Both the position numbers and the translations under genes were made by a program. A model generated the notes under the pieces. The model saw only the letters and a program-made list of their open reading frames with translations. It had not been told where the DNA came from and did not search any database. Below are positions 8,952 to 17,228 of a DNA stretch of 64,000 nucleotides, piece after piece. The DNA comes from Mesorhizobium huakuii (GTDB taxonomy: Bacteria > Pseudomonadota > Alphaproteobacteria > Rhizobiales > Rhizobiaceae), in the NCBI RefSeq assembly GCF_014189455.1, contig NZ_CP050296.1, forward strand, positions 1,116,001-1,180,000. The letters run 5' to 3'. Every line of letters begins with the position of its first letter. Position 1 is the first letter of the stretch.

Positions 8952-9959
8952 ATGACTACCAGCGCCCTTGAGACCGAACGGCCGAGCAGCTTGGCCGAGG
9001 TGATCTCCATCCCTGAGAGACGAGTTATGAAACGCATCCAATATGACCGCTATGGCGGCCCGGACTTGATGAAGCTCGAGAATTTCGAGCTTCGCGCGCC
9101 GGGCAAAAGCGAGGTTGCCGTCAAGGTCCACTTCGCGGCCATCAATCCCATCGACTGGAAAGTGCGCAACGGCGCGCTGAAGATGGTGACGGGGAAAACA
9201 TTCCCTCGTGCCCTGGGCAGCGATTTTTCGGGAACCGTCACTTCGGTCGGTCCCGGCGTCTCGCGCGTCAAGGTCGGCGATGCCGTGTTTGGCCTCGCGC
9301 CGATCAAGGATGGCGGTGCGATCGGCGAAGCCGTGATCGTGCCGGAAACCTTCCTTGCCAAGATGCCTAATTCGATCTCCTTCGAGGAGGCGGCGTGCCT
9401 TGCCACGCCCGGCATCACCGCCTGGAATGGTCTCGTCGACAAGGCGCAGTTGACGGCAGGCAAGCACGTCCTCATCAACGGCAGCACTGGCGCCGTCGGC
9501 GAGTCGGCGGTTCAAATCGCCCGCATGCTCGGTGCAACAGTCTCCGGAAGTTGCAGCGCGGAAGCGATGCAAAGGGCGCGCGACCTCGGCGTTCAGACCG
9601 TCTTCGATTATCGCAAGACGGACCTTTCGAAGATCAGCAACCGCTACGACGTCGTCTATGATACCGCCGGCACGATGACCGTCGCCGTCGGTCTCGGCCT
9701 GCTGCGCAAGCGTGGTTTCTATCTCGACATCAACCCGACGCCGGCCAAGTTCATCCGCGCGCTGTTCAACCGGCACCTGAAGCCGATCATCTGCACGGCG
9801 AGAGCCGACATTCTCGACAATCTCGCCCGCGCGGCGGGCAAAGGGGCACTCAAGCTGCCGGTGGTGGAAATCGTTCGTCTTCAGGATGCGATTGCGCTGG
9901 TGACCGCCCTTGAATCCGGCCGCAGACTCGGCGGAAAAGGCTTGGTGTCCATGGCTTGA
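8952..9959 (+). CDS. NAD(P)-dependent alcohol dehydrogenase / quinone oxidoreductase (MDR family)
   Basis: Medium-chain dehydrogenase/reductase without the structural zinc cysteines, hence of the quinone oxidoreductase-like branch. The catalytic GroES-like domain holds AINPIDWKVRNG and LGSDFSGTV. The cofactor domain has HVLINGSTGAVGESAVQIAR, the NADP-binding loop, and ends GRRLGGKGLVSM. The open frame begins at ATG 8952 behind GGAAG, but family proteins normally begin near MKRIQYDRYGGP, which matches the in-frame ATG at 9027; the first 25 residues may not be translated. The WYL regulator follows after 45 bp on the same strand. Confidence 0.83.
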   Translation: MTTSALETERPSSLAEVISIPERRVMKRIQYDRYGGPDLMKLENFELRAPGKSEVAVKVHFAAINPIDWKVRNGALKMVTGKTFPRALGSDFSGTVTSVGPGVSRVKVGDAVFGLAPIKDGGAIGEAVIVPETFLAKMPNSISFEEAACLATPGITAWNGLVDKAQLTAGKHVLINGSTGAVGESAVQIARMLGATVSGSCSAEAMQRARDLGVQTVFDYRKTDLSKISNRYDVVYDTAGTMTVAVGLGLLRKRGFYLDINPTPAKFIRALFNRHLKPIICTARADILDNLARAAGKGALKLPVVEIVRLQDAIALVTALESGRRLGGKGLVSMA

Positions 9960-10004
9960 CAGCCTGCTGCCAAAGTTTGGCACGGTGTGTGCTAGGATAG
10001 TCCG

Positions 10005-10703
10005 ATGTCCAAGAGCAACCGGCTTTTCGAACTTATGCAGATGCTGCGCCGGCACCAACGCCCGGTGCCGGGCACCGAGCTTGCGCGCGAAGCCGGGGTT
10101 TCCTTGCGGACCATCTACCGTGACATCGCCGCCTTGCAGGCTTTGGGCGCTCAGATCGAAGGCGAGCCGGGCTTTGGCTACATCCTAAAGCCCGGCTTCC
10201 TGCTGCCGCCGCTGATGTTCACCGAGGAAGAAATGCACGCGCTCACGCTTGGCGCCCAATGGGTAAGCCGGCAGACCGATCCTGGCCTCGCGCGCGCCGC
10301 AGAGAACCTGCTTGGCAAGATCGGGGCGGTGCTGCCTGCAGAGCTGCGCCCAACCTTAAATGAGAACGCCTTCCATGTCGGCCGTGCGCCGGCTCATGTG
10401 AACGAGATCGATTTGCAGATCGTGCGCCAGGCGATGCGCGAGCAGCGCAAGCTTCTCATAAGCTATCGTGACCCCAAGGGACCCGCGACCGAGCGGATCA
10501 TCTGGCCAATCATGCTTGGCTTTGTCGAGACGAAACGCTTCGTCGCCGGCTGGTGCGAGTTGCGGCAAGACTTTCGGCTGTTCCGCACGGACCGGATTGG
10601 CCGAGCTGAGTTACAGGCCGGCCGCTACCCGGGGCGCCGCCGTGATCTGGCCAAGCAATGGCGGGTCAAGGTTGATGGCGAAAACGCAAAACTATCCGGC
10701 TGA
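10005..10703 (+). CDS. YafY-type HTH/WYL domain transcriptional regulator
   Basis: A 232-residue regulator: an HTH_11 winged helix at 1-60 (RLFELMQMLRRHQRPVPGTELA then VSLRTIYRDIAAL) and a C-terminal WYL domain (KLLISYRDPKGPATERIIWPI and RFVAGWCELRQDFRLFR). WYL proteins bind ligands or nucleic acid and usually control an adjacent operon. The upstream dehydrogenase and SnoaL genes are the obvious candidate targets because all three lie on one strand, but no operator was identified. Confidence 0.85.
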   Translation: MSKSNRLFELMQMLRRHQRPVPGTELAREAGVSLRTIYRDIAALQALGAQIEGEPGFGYILKPGFLLPPLMFTEEEMHALTLGAQWVSRQTDPGLARAAENLLGKIGAVLPAELRPTLNENAFHVGRAPAHVNEIDLQIVRQAMREQRKLLISYRDPKGPATERIIWPIMLGFVETKRFVAGWCELRQDFRLFRTDRIGRAELQAGRYPGRRRDLAKQWRVKVDGENAKLSG

Positions 10704-10746
10704 AGTGAACATCCATTCCTTGCGGCGGACTGTTCGACCCAGTGCC

Positions 10747-11043
10747 CTACCCAAAAATCCGCTCGCCCTGTTCATCGACCAGCTGGATACCCTTCTTGAT
10801 CGAGATGTCGACGGCGTCGTCCAGTCCGGCGAAGCGGTCGGCGCGGATGAATTTGTGTTCCTTCATCACGCCGTCGATCTCCTTGGAGACGATTCCGCAG
10901 GTCTGGTACTGGCCGTCGGCCTTGTAGGGCGTGGCGCTGATCAGGAAACCCTTGTGCTCGACCTGCTTGGCGGGTGCCGCACTTTTGGGCTCGGCCGCTT
11001 CACCACTGCTGCCACCGCCGAATAGACGTTTCAGAAAAGACAT
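10747..11043 (-). CDS. HlyU family protein
   Basis: A 98-residue protein whose core EHKGFLISATPYKADGQYQTCGIVSKE and a closing helix match the HlyU family. The founding Vibrio HlyU is a haemolysin activator with a winged-helix fold; most proteobacterial members are annotated only by homology. The N-terminus (MSFLKRLFGGGSSGEAAEPKS) is a short amphipathic and flexible leader. It lies downstream of the TetR gene on the same strand. Confidence 0.8.
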   Translation of the reverse strand: MSFLKRLFGGGSSGEAAEPKSAAPAKQVEHKGFLISATPYKADGQYQTCGIVSKEIDGVMKEHKFIRADRFAGLDDAVDISIKKGIQLVDEQGERIFG

Positions 11044-11090
11044 CGCTCAAATCTCCTTGTTCGCCCTGCAAACCGCGGTCCGTTCGCGAT

Positions 11091-11732
11091 TCACGACGTT
11101 TTCGTCCCAGCATGCGCGAATGTGCCGCCGCGTTCCAGCCCCCTGATGAAGACCGCGACCAGCAGCTCGATCTGCTGGTCGATCTCGTCGGCCTGCCGGC
11201 GCACGGATCTGGCCGCATAGCCGCTGGTGACGATGCCATGCACGCTTGACCACAGCGTGCGCGCGGCGATCCGGCGCGTGTCGTCGTCGAGGTCGAAGTC
11301 GCCGCCGGCGAGCACCTGGGCAATGATCTCGAACAGCTGGTCGAGCCGCGCCTCATACGCGTCCGGCTCGGCCAGCGTCGGACGCCGCCTGTTGAAGGCG
11401 AGCAGTGCCGGCCAGCTGCCGGGATGCGCCTCGACAAAACGGACATACGCGTCGGCCAGCGCCAGCAGGCGCTGGCGCACATCGGTAGTGCCGCGCTTGG
11501 AAAGATCGGCCATCGCCGCTGCCCCTGCCGCACCCAGCCGGTCGAGCAGCCGCATGTTGACGGCACGGTGCACCCCGTCGAGATCGGAAAACAGGTTGTA
11601 GACCGAACCGACCGAGATGCCCGCCTGCTCGGCTATGGTCCTGGCCTTCAGATTGTCCATGCCGCCCTCGTTGAGCAGCACCTCGGCAATCGCCAGCACC
11701 CGCTCGCCCGTCTCTTCCCTGTCCAGTGCCAT
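11091..11732 (-). CDS. TetR family transcriptional regulator of the PspA-YiaAB operon
   Basis: About 213 residues from the ATG at 11732 (MALDREETGERVLAIAEVLL). The TetR HTH is seen in LKARTIAEQAGISVGSVYNLFSD, followed by a helical ligand domain with a C-terminal dimerisation region. An upstream in-frame ATG at 11852 would add 40 residues that overlap the operator region and is unlikely. The gene is divergent from the PspA-like operon, and three GAAC-N-GTTC palindromes lie between them, indicating control of both directions. Confidence 0.87.
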   Translation of the reverse strand: MALDREETGERVLAIAEVLLNEGGMDNLKARTIAEQAGISVGSVYNLFSDLDGVHRAVNMRLLDRLGAAGAAAMADLSKRGTTDVRQRLLALADAYVRFVEAHPGSWPALLAFNRRRPTLAEPDAYEARLDQLFEIIAQVLAGGDFDLDDDTRRIAARTLWSSVHGIVTSGYAARSVRRQADEIDQQIELLVAVFIRGLERGGTFAHAGTKTS

Positions 11733-11816
11733 ATCAATCCTTGTGAATGCGCGCGCCTTGCGCTGCACGCTGGTTCGAACCGCGATTTCCTCTTGTTTAC
11801 CATACCCGGGATTTCG

Positions 11817-11886
11817 TGAACAGCGTTCAAAAACCTCTTGAACAATGTTCATTTCCTGTTATGTTGGCTTCGTGAACATTGTTCAC
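11817..11886. promoter_or_regulatory. Three palindromic TetR operators
   Basis: Three dyads share TGAAC...GTTCA. At 11817-11829 the arms TGAAC and GTTCA flank AGC. At 11839-11851 TGAACA and TGTTCA flank one A. At 11872-11886 GTGAACA and TGTTCAC flank one T, a perfect 7-bp dyad. They lie between the TetR start and the PspA-like start. The symmetry and position strongly suggest binding by the divergent TetR protein. Confidence 0.7.
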
Positions 11887-11911
11887 GGGAACATTCGAAG
11901 GGAGAAGAACC

Positions 11912-12589
11912 ATGCTTAGCCTGATCAGAACATTGCTCGACGGCGCCAGCGCAAGGGCCGAGGACGGCCTCAAGGATCGCTTCGCCATCGACCTTCTGGC
12001 GCAGCGCATCCGCGACGCCGAGGCGGGCCTTGCCGCCGCCAAGCAGACGCTTGCTTCGCTGATCGTTCGCCAGCGTGCCGAGCAGGCCGGTCTCGACCAG
12101 CTCGAACGCCGCCATGCCGATCTCGAAAGCCGCACGCTCAGCGCGCTCGCCGCCGGTAACAACGGGCTCGCCGAAAGTGGTGCCGCGGCCATCGCCGAGC
12201 TGGAGAATGAACGCGAGGTCCGTCGCGCCACCGTGCAGAACCTTGGCGAAAAGACCTTGCGGATGCGCGTTTCGGTGGAGCGGGCGCATCGCCGCATCAT
12301 CGACCTCAACCAGGGCATGATCTCGGCCCGGGCCATCGATGCCGAGCGCAAGGCACAGTCACGCCTGGTCAGGTCGATCGGCAATTCTGGAAGCCTCAAC
12401 GACGCCGAGGAGCTCTTGGCCCGCATCAAGGGAGCCAGCGACCCGTTCGAGGAGGCCGGCATCCTCGACGAGATCGACGGCGAACTGCGTCACGAAGCGA
12501 TCCGCGACCGCCTTGCCGACGCCGGTCACGGCCCGGCGGTGAAGGTGCGCGCCAGGGACGTGCTCGAGCGCCTCAAGACCATCAACTGA
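11912..12589 (+). CDS. PspA/IM30 family protein
   Basis: A 225-residue, almost fully helical coiled-coil protein (MLSLIRTLLDGASARAEDGLKD at the start; long heptad-rich stretch to about residue 140) typical of the PspA/IM30 phage-shock family that coats and protects the inner membrane. The C-terminal part (DAEELLARIKGASDPFEEAGILDE) is the PspA-like helical end. A GGGAGAAG ribosome binding site precedes the ATG. The YiaAB gene follows 61 bp later, and the pair is probably one envelope-stress operon under the divergent TetR regulator. Confidence 0.83.
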   Translation: MLSLIRTLLDGASARAEDGLKDRFAIDLLAQRIRDAEAGLAAAKQTLASLIVRQRAEQAGLDQLERRHADLESRTLSALAAGNNGLAESGAAAIAELENEREVRRATVQNLGEKTLRMRVSVERAHRRIIDLNQGMISARAIDAERKAQSRLVRSIGNSGSLNDAEELLARIKGASDPFEEAGILDEIDGELRHEAIRDRLADAGHGPAVKVRARDVLERLKTIN

Positions 12590-12650
12590 AACCTGCTTTC
12601 GAACCTGACTTCCATCCAATCCAACATCATCGAACCAACGGAGAACTCCA

Positions 12651-12911
12651 ATGAACGCCAATCAGACCTACATCATGTTCAACACCGCCTCGGTCGGTGC
12701 CGCCTATTTCATGCTCGGCCTGTCGCTGTGGCTGGCGCCTGTCGACCTCGCGACGAAGGGTTACTGGGCCATGGGCATCCTGCTCTTGACCGGCAGCCTG
12801 GTGAACCTGGTCAAGTACCGCACCGACGAACGCCTGTCGGCCGAGATGACCGCCAAGATCGAAAAGGCCCGCAACGAAAAGCTGATCAGCGAATATGTCG
12901 GCAAGGAATGA
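12651..12911 (+). CDS. YiaA/YiaB family inner membrane protein
   Basis: An 86-residue protein with two transmembrane segments (YIMFNTASVGAAYFMLGLSL and GYWAMGILLLTGSLVNLVKY) and a charged cytoplasmic C-terminal helix, matching the yiaA/B two-helix domain. Start at ATG 12651 behind CGGAGAACTCC. It is the last gene of the PspA operon and is followed directly by a strong intrinsic terminator. The role is unknown but YiaAB proteins are linked to envelope or oxidative stress. Confidence 0.85.
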   Translation: MNANQTYIMFNTASVGAAYFMLGLSLWLAPVDLATKGYWAMGILLLTGSLVNLVKYRTDERLSAEMTAKIEKARNEKLISEYVGKE

Positions 12912-12930
12912 TGCCGGCCTGCCTTGACGC

Positions 12931-12960
12931 AAAAAAGCCCGGGTCTCCCCGGGCTTTTTT
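12931..12960. terminator. Intrinsic terminator after the PspA-YiaAB operon
   Basis: An A6 run, the stem AGCCCGGG, a loop TCTC, the stem CCCGGGCT and a T6 run. The symmetric A and T runs make it bidirectional in principle. It begins 19 bp after the YiaAB stop. Confidence 0.88.
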
Positions 12961-12965
12961 GTGCC

Positions 12966-13546
12966 TTGCAGAACTTGGGCTCCTCACCTCCCACGGGAGT
13001 GGGGGAGAGGTGGCGCGGCGAAGCCGAGACGGAGAGGGGGAATGGCTCGACCTTGAATGAGGTCTGAGAAAACTTGCCAGCGCAGCGACCCCTCTCCGAC
13101 CGCTTCGCGGCCACCTCTCCCCCGCTTTGCGCTACGGCATGCACACATTCCGAGCGGCTGGTCTTTGGCGATAGCGTACATGGTAGCTTGGCGCATGCAT
13201 GTCTTATGCTGCGCTGGTCGACCCCCACTCCGTCTCGGCTTCGCCGAGCCACCTGCCGGGGCGAGCCACGGGTCTCGCCCGTCCTTCGGACCCCCGATCG
13301 ACGGGGTAGAGGAAAGGCGCCAAGCTTTTTGCCGTCAACGCTCGTCCAGAAACGCTCCCTTCCTTTCCCTCCGGAGGGGGGAAGGTGGCGCTGCGAAGCA
13401 GCGACGGATTGGGGGAACCACGTAGCAATCAAGCCTCGGGCCGATCAGTCACGCCAGTCACAGAAGATGTGTGCATAGCGTAGCCGCTTTGCGGGGGCGA
13501 GGAATCCTGGTCTTGCTAGATCCGCGCCAGCACCCTGCTCCGCGCC
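12966..13546. repeat. Intergenic palindromic repeat cluster
   Basis: About 580 bp without a convincing gene. It is built of GC-rich modules also seen at 55.4, 57.2 and 60.6 kb: GGGGGAGAGGTGGC, CGGCGAAGCCGAG, CGGAGAGGGG, their complements, CCGACCGCTTCGCGGCC, and the CGGGTCTCGCCCGTCCTTCGG module shared with 60.75 kb. Two partial, differently oriented copies lie at about 12970-13140 and 13210-13410. These look like mobile intergenic palindromes of the kind common in rhizobia. Apparent open frames across it run antisense to each other and show no protein family. Confidence 0.75.
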
Positions 13547-14233
13547 TCAGCGGTGCGTCAGCGCTTCCAGCGCTTCGGCCGCGGCTTCGAGGATGGCGAT
13601 CGCCTCGGCCTGCTTTTCAGCCGGGGCATCGACGATCTCGCCCAGCGCCGCGCGCAGGCGGTGACGGATGGCGCGGAATTCGTCGCGCGTTTCCGAACGC
13701 TCGCCACGGCCACCACGGCCGCCGCGACGGTCCTCGCCATCGTCGTTCCAGCCGAACCAGTCGCGCGCCTTGGCCATCTTGCGGCCGAAGCGTTCGAGAT
13801 GGTCGAGCACGCCGTCGATCATCTCGCGATTCTCAGCCAGATGCGCCTGCCCGGCCTCGGTGATGGAAAACACCTTCTTGTTGCCGTCCGCAGCGGAGGA
13901 GGCATAGCCAGCCTCTTCCAGGAAGGTCAGCGTCGGGTAGACCACGCCCGGGCTCGGGCTGTAGATGCCGCTGGTGCGCTCTTCCAGCGCCTTGATGATG
14001 TCGTAGCCGTGGCGAGGCGCCTCGGCCAGCAGCGACAGGGTGATCAGCTTGAGATCGCCGTCGGCCAGCATGCGGCCGGCGCGAAACATGTCGCCCGGGC
14101 CACCACGTCCGCCACCGCGACCGCCATGGCCGAACGGGCCAAAGCCGCCGCCCCCTCTGCCGAACTTGCCGGCCATGTGCATGAACATGCGCTCGCCGAA
14201 ATGGCCGCGTCCGAAATGATTGTCCTTATGCAT
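13547..14233 (-). CDS. PadR family transcriptional regulator
   Basis: A 228-residue regulator. A Gly/Arg/Phe-rich flexible N-terminus (about 1-50: GRGGGGFGPFGHGGRGGG) is followed by the PadR winged helix (DLKLITLSLLAEAPRHGYDI, then SPGVVYPTLTFLEEAGY) and a C-terminal helical domain interrupted by a second Gly/Arg-rich stretch (DRRGGRGGRGER). The PadR core GYDIIKALEE and YPTLxxLE is unambiguous. Two direct repeats with palindromic TATCTTACGAT motifs lie upstream, pointing to autoregulation. Confidence 0.88.
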   Translation of the reverse strand: MHKDNHFGRGHFGERMFMHMAGKFGRGGGGFGPFGHGGRGGGRGGPGDMFRAGRMLADGDLKLITLSLLAEAPRHGYDIIKALEERTSGIYSPSPGVVYPTLTFLEEAGYASSAADGNKKVFSITEAGQAHLAENREMIDGVLDHLERFGRKMAKARDWFGWNDDGEDRRGGRGGRGERSETRDEFRAIRHRLRAALGEIVDAPAEKQAEAIAILEAAAEALEALTHR

Positions 14234-14251
14234 TGATTGCTCCTTGAGTTC

Positions 14252-14320
14252 TATCTTACGATATATCTTAATTAGGCGCGCTCTTTCGTTGAGTCAAGAT
14301 ATATCTTACGATGTATCTGA
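14252..14320. promoter_or_regulatory. Direct-repeat operators upstream of the PadR gene
   Basis: A 19-bp sequence TATCTTACGATRTATCTKA occurs at 14252-14270 and again at 14302-14320, exactly 50 bp apart. The second copy overlaps a perfect 12-bp palindrome AAGATATATCTT at 14296-14307. PadR proteins bind ATGT-N8-ACAT-like or ATAT-rich dyads and usually repress themselves; the AT-rich sites are embedded in a GC-rich genome, as expected for operators. Confidence 0.65.
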
Positions 14321-14505
14321 ATGTGGCGCCAGAGGCTTGCTTTCGCCGAAACGCGCGGCTAGAAGGCGCTCGAGGGTCGAAGACCGCTCCGTAAGCGTCT
14401 GACGTCAAGCAACGCATCCAACCCCGGTCCTTCCGGGCAGTTACGCCGAAACCGGCGAACGGATGCCACATGCGAACGACCGGACACTTCAGGGAAACTC
14501 CCAAA

Positions 14506-14763
14506 ATGACTGCAAGACATCAGCGCAGGAAGCTGCCTGCGCACTACGCCGCGATCCTCAGCCCCTTGGTGCTGTCGCTGCTGATGACCTTCATCGTCTC
14601 GTTCATCTCGACGTTGAAGAGTCTCGGCTTCCACCCCGGCCTGCCGTCCATCTGGATGACCGCCTGGGGCCTGTCCTGGCTGGTGGCGTTTCCAACGCTG
14701 CTGCTGGTGTTGCCCATGGTGCGCCGCATCGTCGGTGCGCTATGCGAGCCGGCCAGCCGATAG
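14506..14763 (+). CDS. DUF2798 membrane protein
   Basis: About 85 residues from the internal ATG at 14506 (MTARHQRRKLPAHYAAIL); an in-frame ATG at 14470 would add 12 residues. Two transmembrane helices are visible (SPLVLSLLMTFIVSFISTL and TAWGLSWLVAFPTLLLVLPM) with a basic C-terminus, the two-helix pattern of DUF2798. No function is known. It lies between the PadR operator region and a convergent gene; PadR regulation is possible but it is 190 bp from the sites. Confidence 0.78.
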   Translation: MTARHQRRKLPAHYAAILSPLVLSLLMTFIVSFISTLKSLGFHPGLPSIWMTAWGLSWLVAFPTLLLVLPMVRRIVGALCEPASR

Positions 14764-14818
14764 AGCCGGCAGACAAGGGTCCGGAGACACCTTCCGGACC
14801 TTTGCGCCTCATCGAATG

Positions 14819-15211
14819 TTACCAGCGGCCCTTGCGCCGGTTCCAGGCGTAGAGCAGGTCGGCGAAGCGATCATAGGCAAGGCGCGTCAGCGGCAAGGCA
14901 ACCGGATTGCCGAAAAGCGTGGCCAGCCAGCCCTCGCCTGGCGTCGCCTGCCACACGGCAATCGCGACATCAGCGCCGACCAGCAAGCGGCCATTCGCAT
15001 CGGTGGCATGCAACCGGCGGCGGATGTCTTCCAACGAAGCGCCAAAACGGCCAAGTGCCGCCGGCTCCAGATTGATGTCGCGAAATTCGATCCGCCCGGC
15101 CTTGACCGCTGCGATCAGCCGCCGCTTCTGCCGGCTGATGCCCGCATCGCAGACAGGGCAACGCGTGTTGTACCAAACGGTCAGTTCAGGCTTGGGTGTT
15201 TGCTTGAGCAT
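14819..15211 (-). CDS. DCC1-like thiol-disulfide oxidoreductase family protein (DUF393)
   Basis: About 130 residues starting MLKQTPKPELTVWYNTRCPVCDAG. The CPVC motif in WYNTRCPVCDAGI is the thioredoxin-like DxxCxxC signature of the DCC1/DUF393 family, followed by FRDINLEP and LHATDANGRLLVGADVAIAVW. Predicted to act in thiol-disulfide exchange; the partner is not known. The ATG at 15211 lies upstream of the Cys motif. An ATG at 15289 would extend the protein over the end of the neighbouring transporter gene and is less likely. Confidence 0.8.
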   Translation of the reverse strand: MLKQTPKPELTVWYNTRCPVCDAGISRQKRRLIAAVKAGRIEFRDINLEPAALGRFGASLEDIRRRLHATDANGRLLVGADVAIAVWQATPGEGWLATLFGNPVALPLTRLAYDRFADLLYAWNRRKGRW

Positions 15212-15224
15212 GATCTTGGCATGC

Positions 15225-16283
15225 TCAGCCGTGGCCGTGACGATGATGCAGGTCCGGATAGTGCGGATGCCGGTGGCGCGTCGGCGCATGCCGGTGCCTG
15301 TGCGAATGCGGCTCGCTCACCGGCCCATCATGATCATGCTGGTGGTGTTCGTCATGCACATGGCTGTGCTCATGTTCCAGCGCCTCATGGTCGTGCTCAT
15401 GCTCGTGGCGTTCCGACAGATGCAGCCACAGGCCGACGCCCATCAAAAACCCCGCAATCACCAGTTTGAAGGTGACCGCATCGCCCAGCATGACGATGGC
15501 CAGCAGCGCACCGATGAACGGAGCCAGCGAGTAATAGGCGCCCGTCCGCGCGGTGCCGAGATGGCGTAGCGCCAGGATGAACATCACCAGGCTGACGCCG
15601 ATGCCGAGGAAGCCGACGGCCGCCGTCGCCGCGACAATGGCCATCGCGGGAAACGATGCCCCGGCAACAAGTGCCAACCCGACATTGGCCGCACCCGCCA
15701 CCAGCCCTTTCAGCATGGCGATCACCACAGCGTCGGTGGCCGAAATCCGGCGCGTGAAATTGTTGTCCAGCCCCCAGGCCAGGCAGGCCGCCGCCACCAG
15801 CAGGGCGCCCGGGTTGAAAGCAACGCCGCCGCCATTCCACGACAACAGCACCGCGCCCGCCAGAATGGCTAAGGCGCCAAAAAGCAGGCGCCGGTCGACA
15901 TTCTCGCGGTAGACAAGCCAGGCGATCGCCATCGTCGCCAGCCCTTCCAGGTTGAGCAGCAGCGCTGAACTGGACGCCGTGTTGAGACTGAGGCCGAACA
16001 TCAACAGCACCGGCGCGACGATGCCACCCATGCCGATTGCCAGCGCCAGCCAGGGAATATCCCGGGCGCCCAGCTGCGCTTCGCCGGCCGCCGCCTGCTT
16101 GCCGCGAAGCAGGCGGTAGAGAGCGAGGCCGACGCCGGCACCGAGATAGAGCAGGCCGGCCAGCATGAAGGGGTTCACGGCATCGAGCAGCAGCTTGGAA
16201 AGTGGCGGCGTCGCGCCGAACAGAACAGCCGAGCCAAGGGCGAGCGGCACGCCGGGCCAGAGATGCGAATGCGTTTCGGACAT
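15225..16283 (-). CDS. EamA/DMT family transporter with histidine-rich C-terminal tail
   Basis: A 352-residue inner-membrane protein with about ten transmembrane helices in two EamA repeats (VPLALGSAVLFGATPPLSKL at the start and CLAWGLDNNFTRRISATDAV opening the second). Unusually, after the last helix (about residue 290) come some 60 residues packed with His, Asp and Glu, for example HEHEHDHEALEHEHSHVHDE, ending HHRHGHG. Such tails bind Zn, Ni or Co in ZIP and CDF transporters and in metallochaperones. The EamA fold usually exports metabolites, so this may be a metal-responsive or metal-exporting variant. It lies just upstream of the DCC1-like gene on the same strand. Confidence 0.85.
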   Translation of the reverse strand: MSETHSHLWPGVPLALGSAVLFGATPPLSKLLLDAVNPFMLAGLLYLGAGVGLALYRLLRGKQAAAGEAQLGARDIPWLALAIGMGGIVAPVLLMFGLSLNTASSSALLLNLEGLATMAIAWLVYRENVDRRLLFGALAILAGAVLLSWNGGGVAFNPGALLVAAACLAWGLDNNFTRRISATDAVVIAMLKGLVAGAANVGLALVAGASFPAMAIVAATAAVGFLGIGVSLVMFILALRHLGTARTGAYYSLAPFIGALLAIVMLGDAVTFKLVIAGFLMGVGLWLHLSERHEHEHDHEALEHEHSHVHDEHHQHDHDGPVSEPHSHRHRHAPTRHRHPHYPDLHHRHGHG

Positions 16284-16306
16284 GATCTCATCCTATAGCG
16301 TGCGCG

Positions 16307-16576
16307 TCACTTGCCGCGCATGGCAGCCTTTGGCCCGATGCATTTGTTGTCGCGAAACAGCGCCCACTCCTCGCACAGGCGCCCTTTGGGCAACCGGCAA
16401 AACCCGTATTCATTGCCGGCCTTGTCTTTCCGGATCACCAGGCGCCCGCCGATCTCGCCGCAATGGACGGATGCCGGATTGGCCATGCCGACCGGTTTTT
16501 GCGCGGCGGCGCCGGCGGCGAACGGCATCGACGATATCAAGGCGAGGCTGGCGGCCAATATCGAGGCGTTCTTCAT
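16307..16576 (-). CDS. DUF333 domain secreted protein
   Basis: An 89-residue protein with a signal peptide (MKNASILAASLALISSMPFAAGAAA) and a mature DUF333 domain: GMANPASVHCGEIGGRLVIR, then GNEYGFCRLPKGRLCEEWALF with four cysteines probably paired in the periplasm. Members are often called putative haemolysins without good evidence. The ATG at 16576 is chosen because the signal peptide begins there, behind GGGGAGATCGCG. It is 23 bp upstream of the EamA gene on the same strand. Confidence 0.82.
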   Translation of the reverse strand: MKNASILAASLALISSMPFAAGAAAQKPVGMANPASVHCGEIGGRLVIRKDKAGNEYGFCRLPKGRLCEEWALFRDNKCIGPKAAMRGK

Positions 16577-16684
16577 CGCGATCTCCCCTGGCCGCAGTCT
16601 ATCATGGCGACGCGTCCTGTCCTGCGGCAAAGCGCCGTCAGGCCGGCACTTGGCCGCTGCCTTCAAGGAGCCCTGTCGCTTGCT

Positions 16685-16978
16685 TCATCCAAGCGACGAG
16701 ATGATCTCGCGGTAAGCGAATTCCGGGAAAGCCTTCAGCGTGCGTGACTTGAGGTTTCCGTTCGCGGCCAGCATCAGCGCGAAACGCGCCAGCACCGCAT
16801 CATCGGGCGCTTCGACCACCGCCACCATGTCGTATTCGCCCATGGTCAGGTAGAACGCCTTGAACGACCCGCCCATGTCTCCCAGCTGCTTCCTGGCGGC
16901 GTCGAGGCGCTTGGGCGAATCGCGCACGTTCTTCGCGCCCTGCTCGGTCCAGTTCATCAGCATGATGTAGGTCGTCAT
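16685..16978 (-). CDS. GYD domain protein
   Basis: A 97-residue single-domain protein: MTTYIMLMNWTEQGAKNVRDSP at the start, then GGSFKAFYLTMGEYDMVAVVEAPDD, in which GEYDMV is the GYD-like signature. The fold is a dimeric ferredoxin-like alpha-beta barrel. Function is uncharacterised. The ATG at 16978 has a GGAAGGAGGCG ribosome binding site. Confidence 0.85.
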   Translation of the reverse strand: MTTYIMLMNWTEQGAKNVRDSPKRLDAARKQLGDMGGSFKAFYLTMGEYDMVAVVEAPDDAVLARFALMLAANGNLKSRTLKAFPEFAYREIISSLG

Positions 16979-17228
16979 GGTACGCCTCCTTCCGGAGCCA
17001 CGGAGCACGGCGGCTTCGCCGGGGCGGGCATCCGGGTTGTCGCCCAGAAAATGCATCCGACGCGAAATTATCCTCCCGCGGCGAACGTCCCGCAAGGACC
17101 ACCGCGCGTCGGCGCCGACCAAGGGAAAGCCGGTTTAAAAACCCGTCTGATTGCGGCAATCTCCATCTTGGCCGTCAGCCCGGGAAATCCCCAATGTCCA
17201 GAGCCGATCCGGCCCGCAGGAGAATGTC

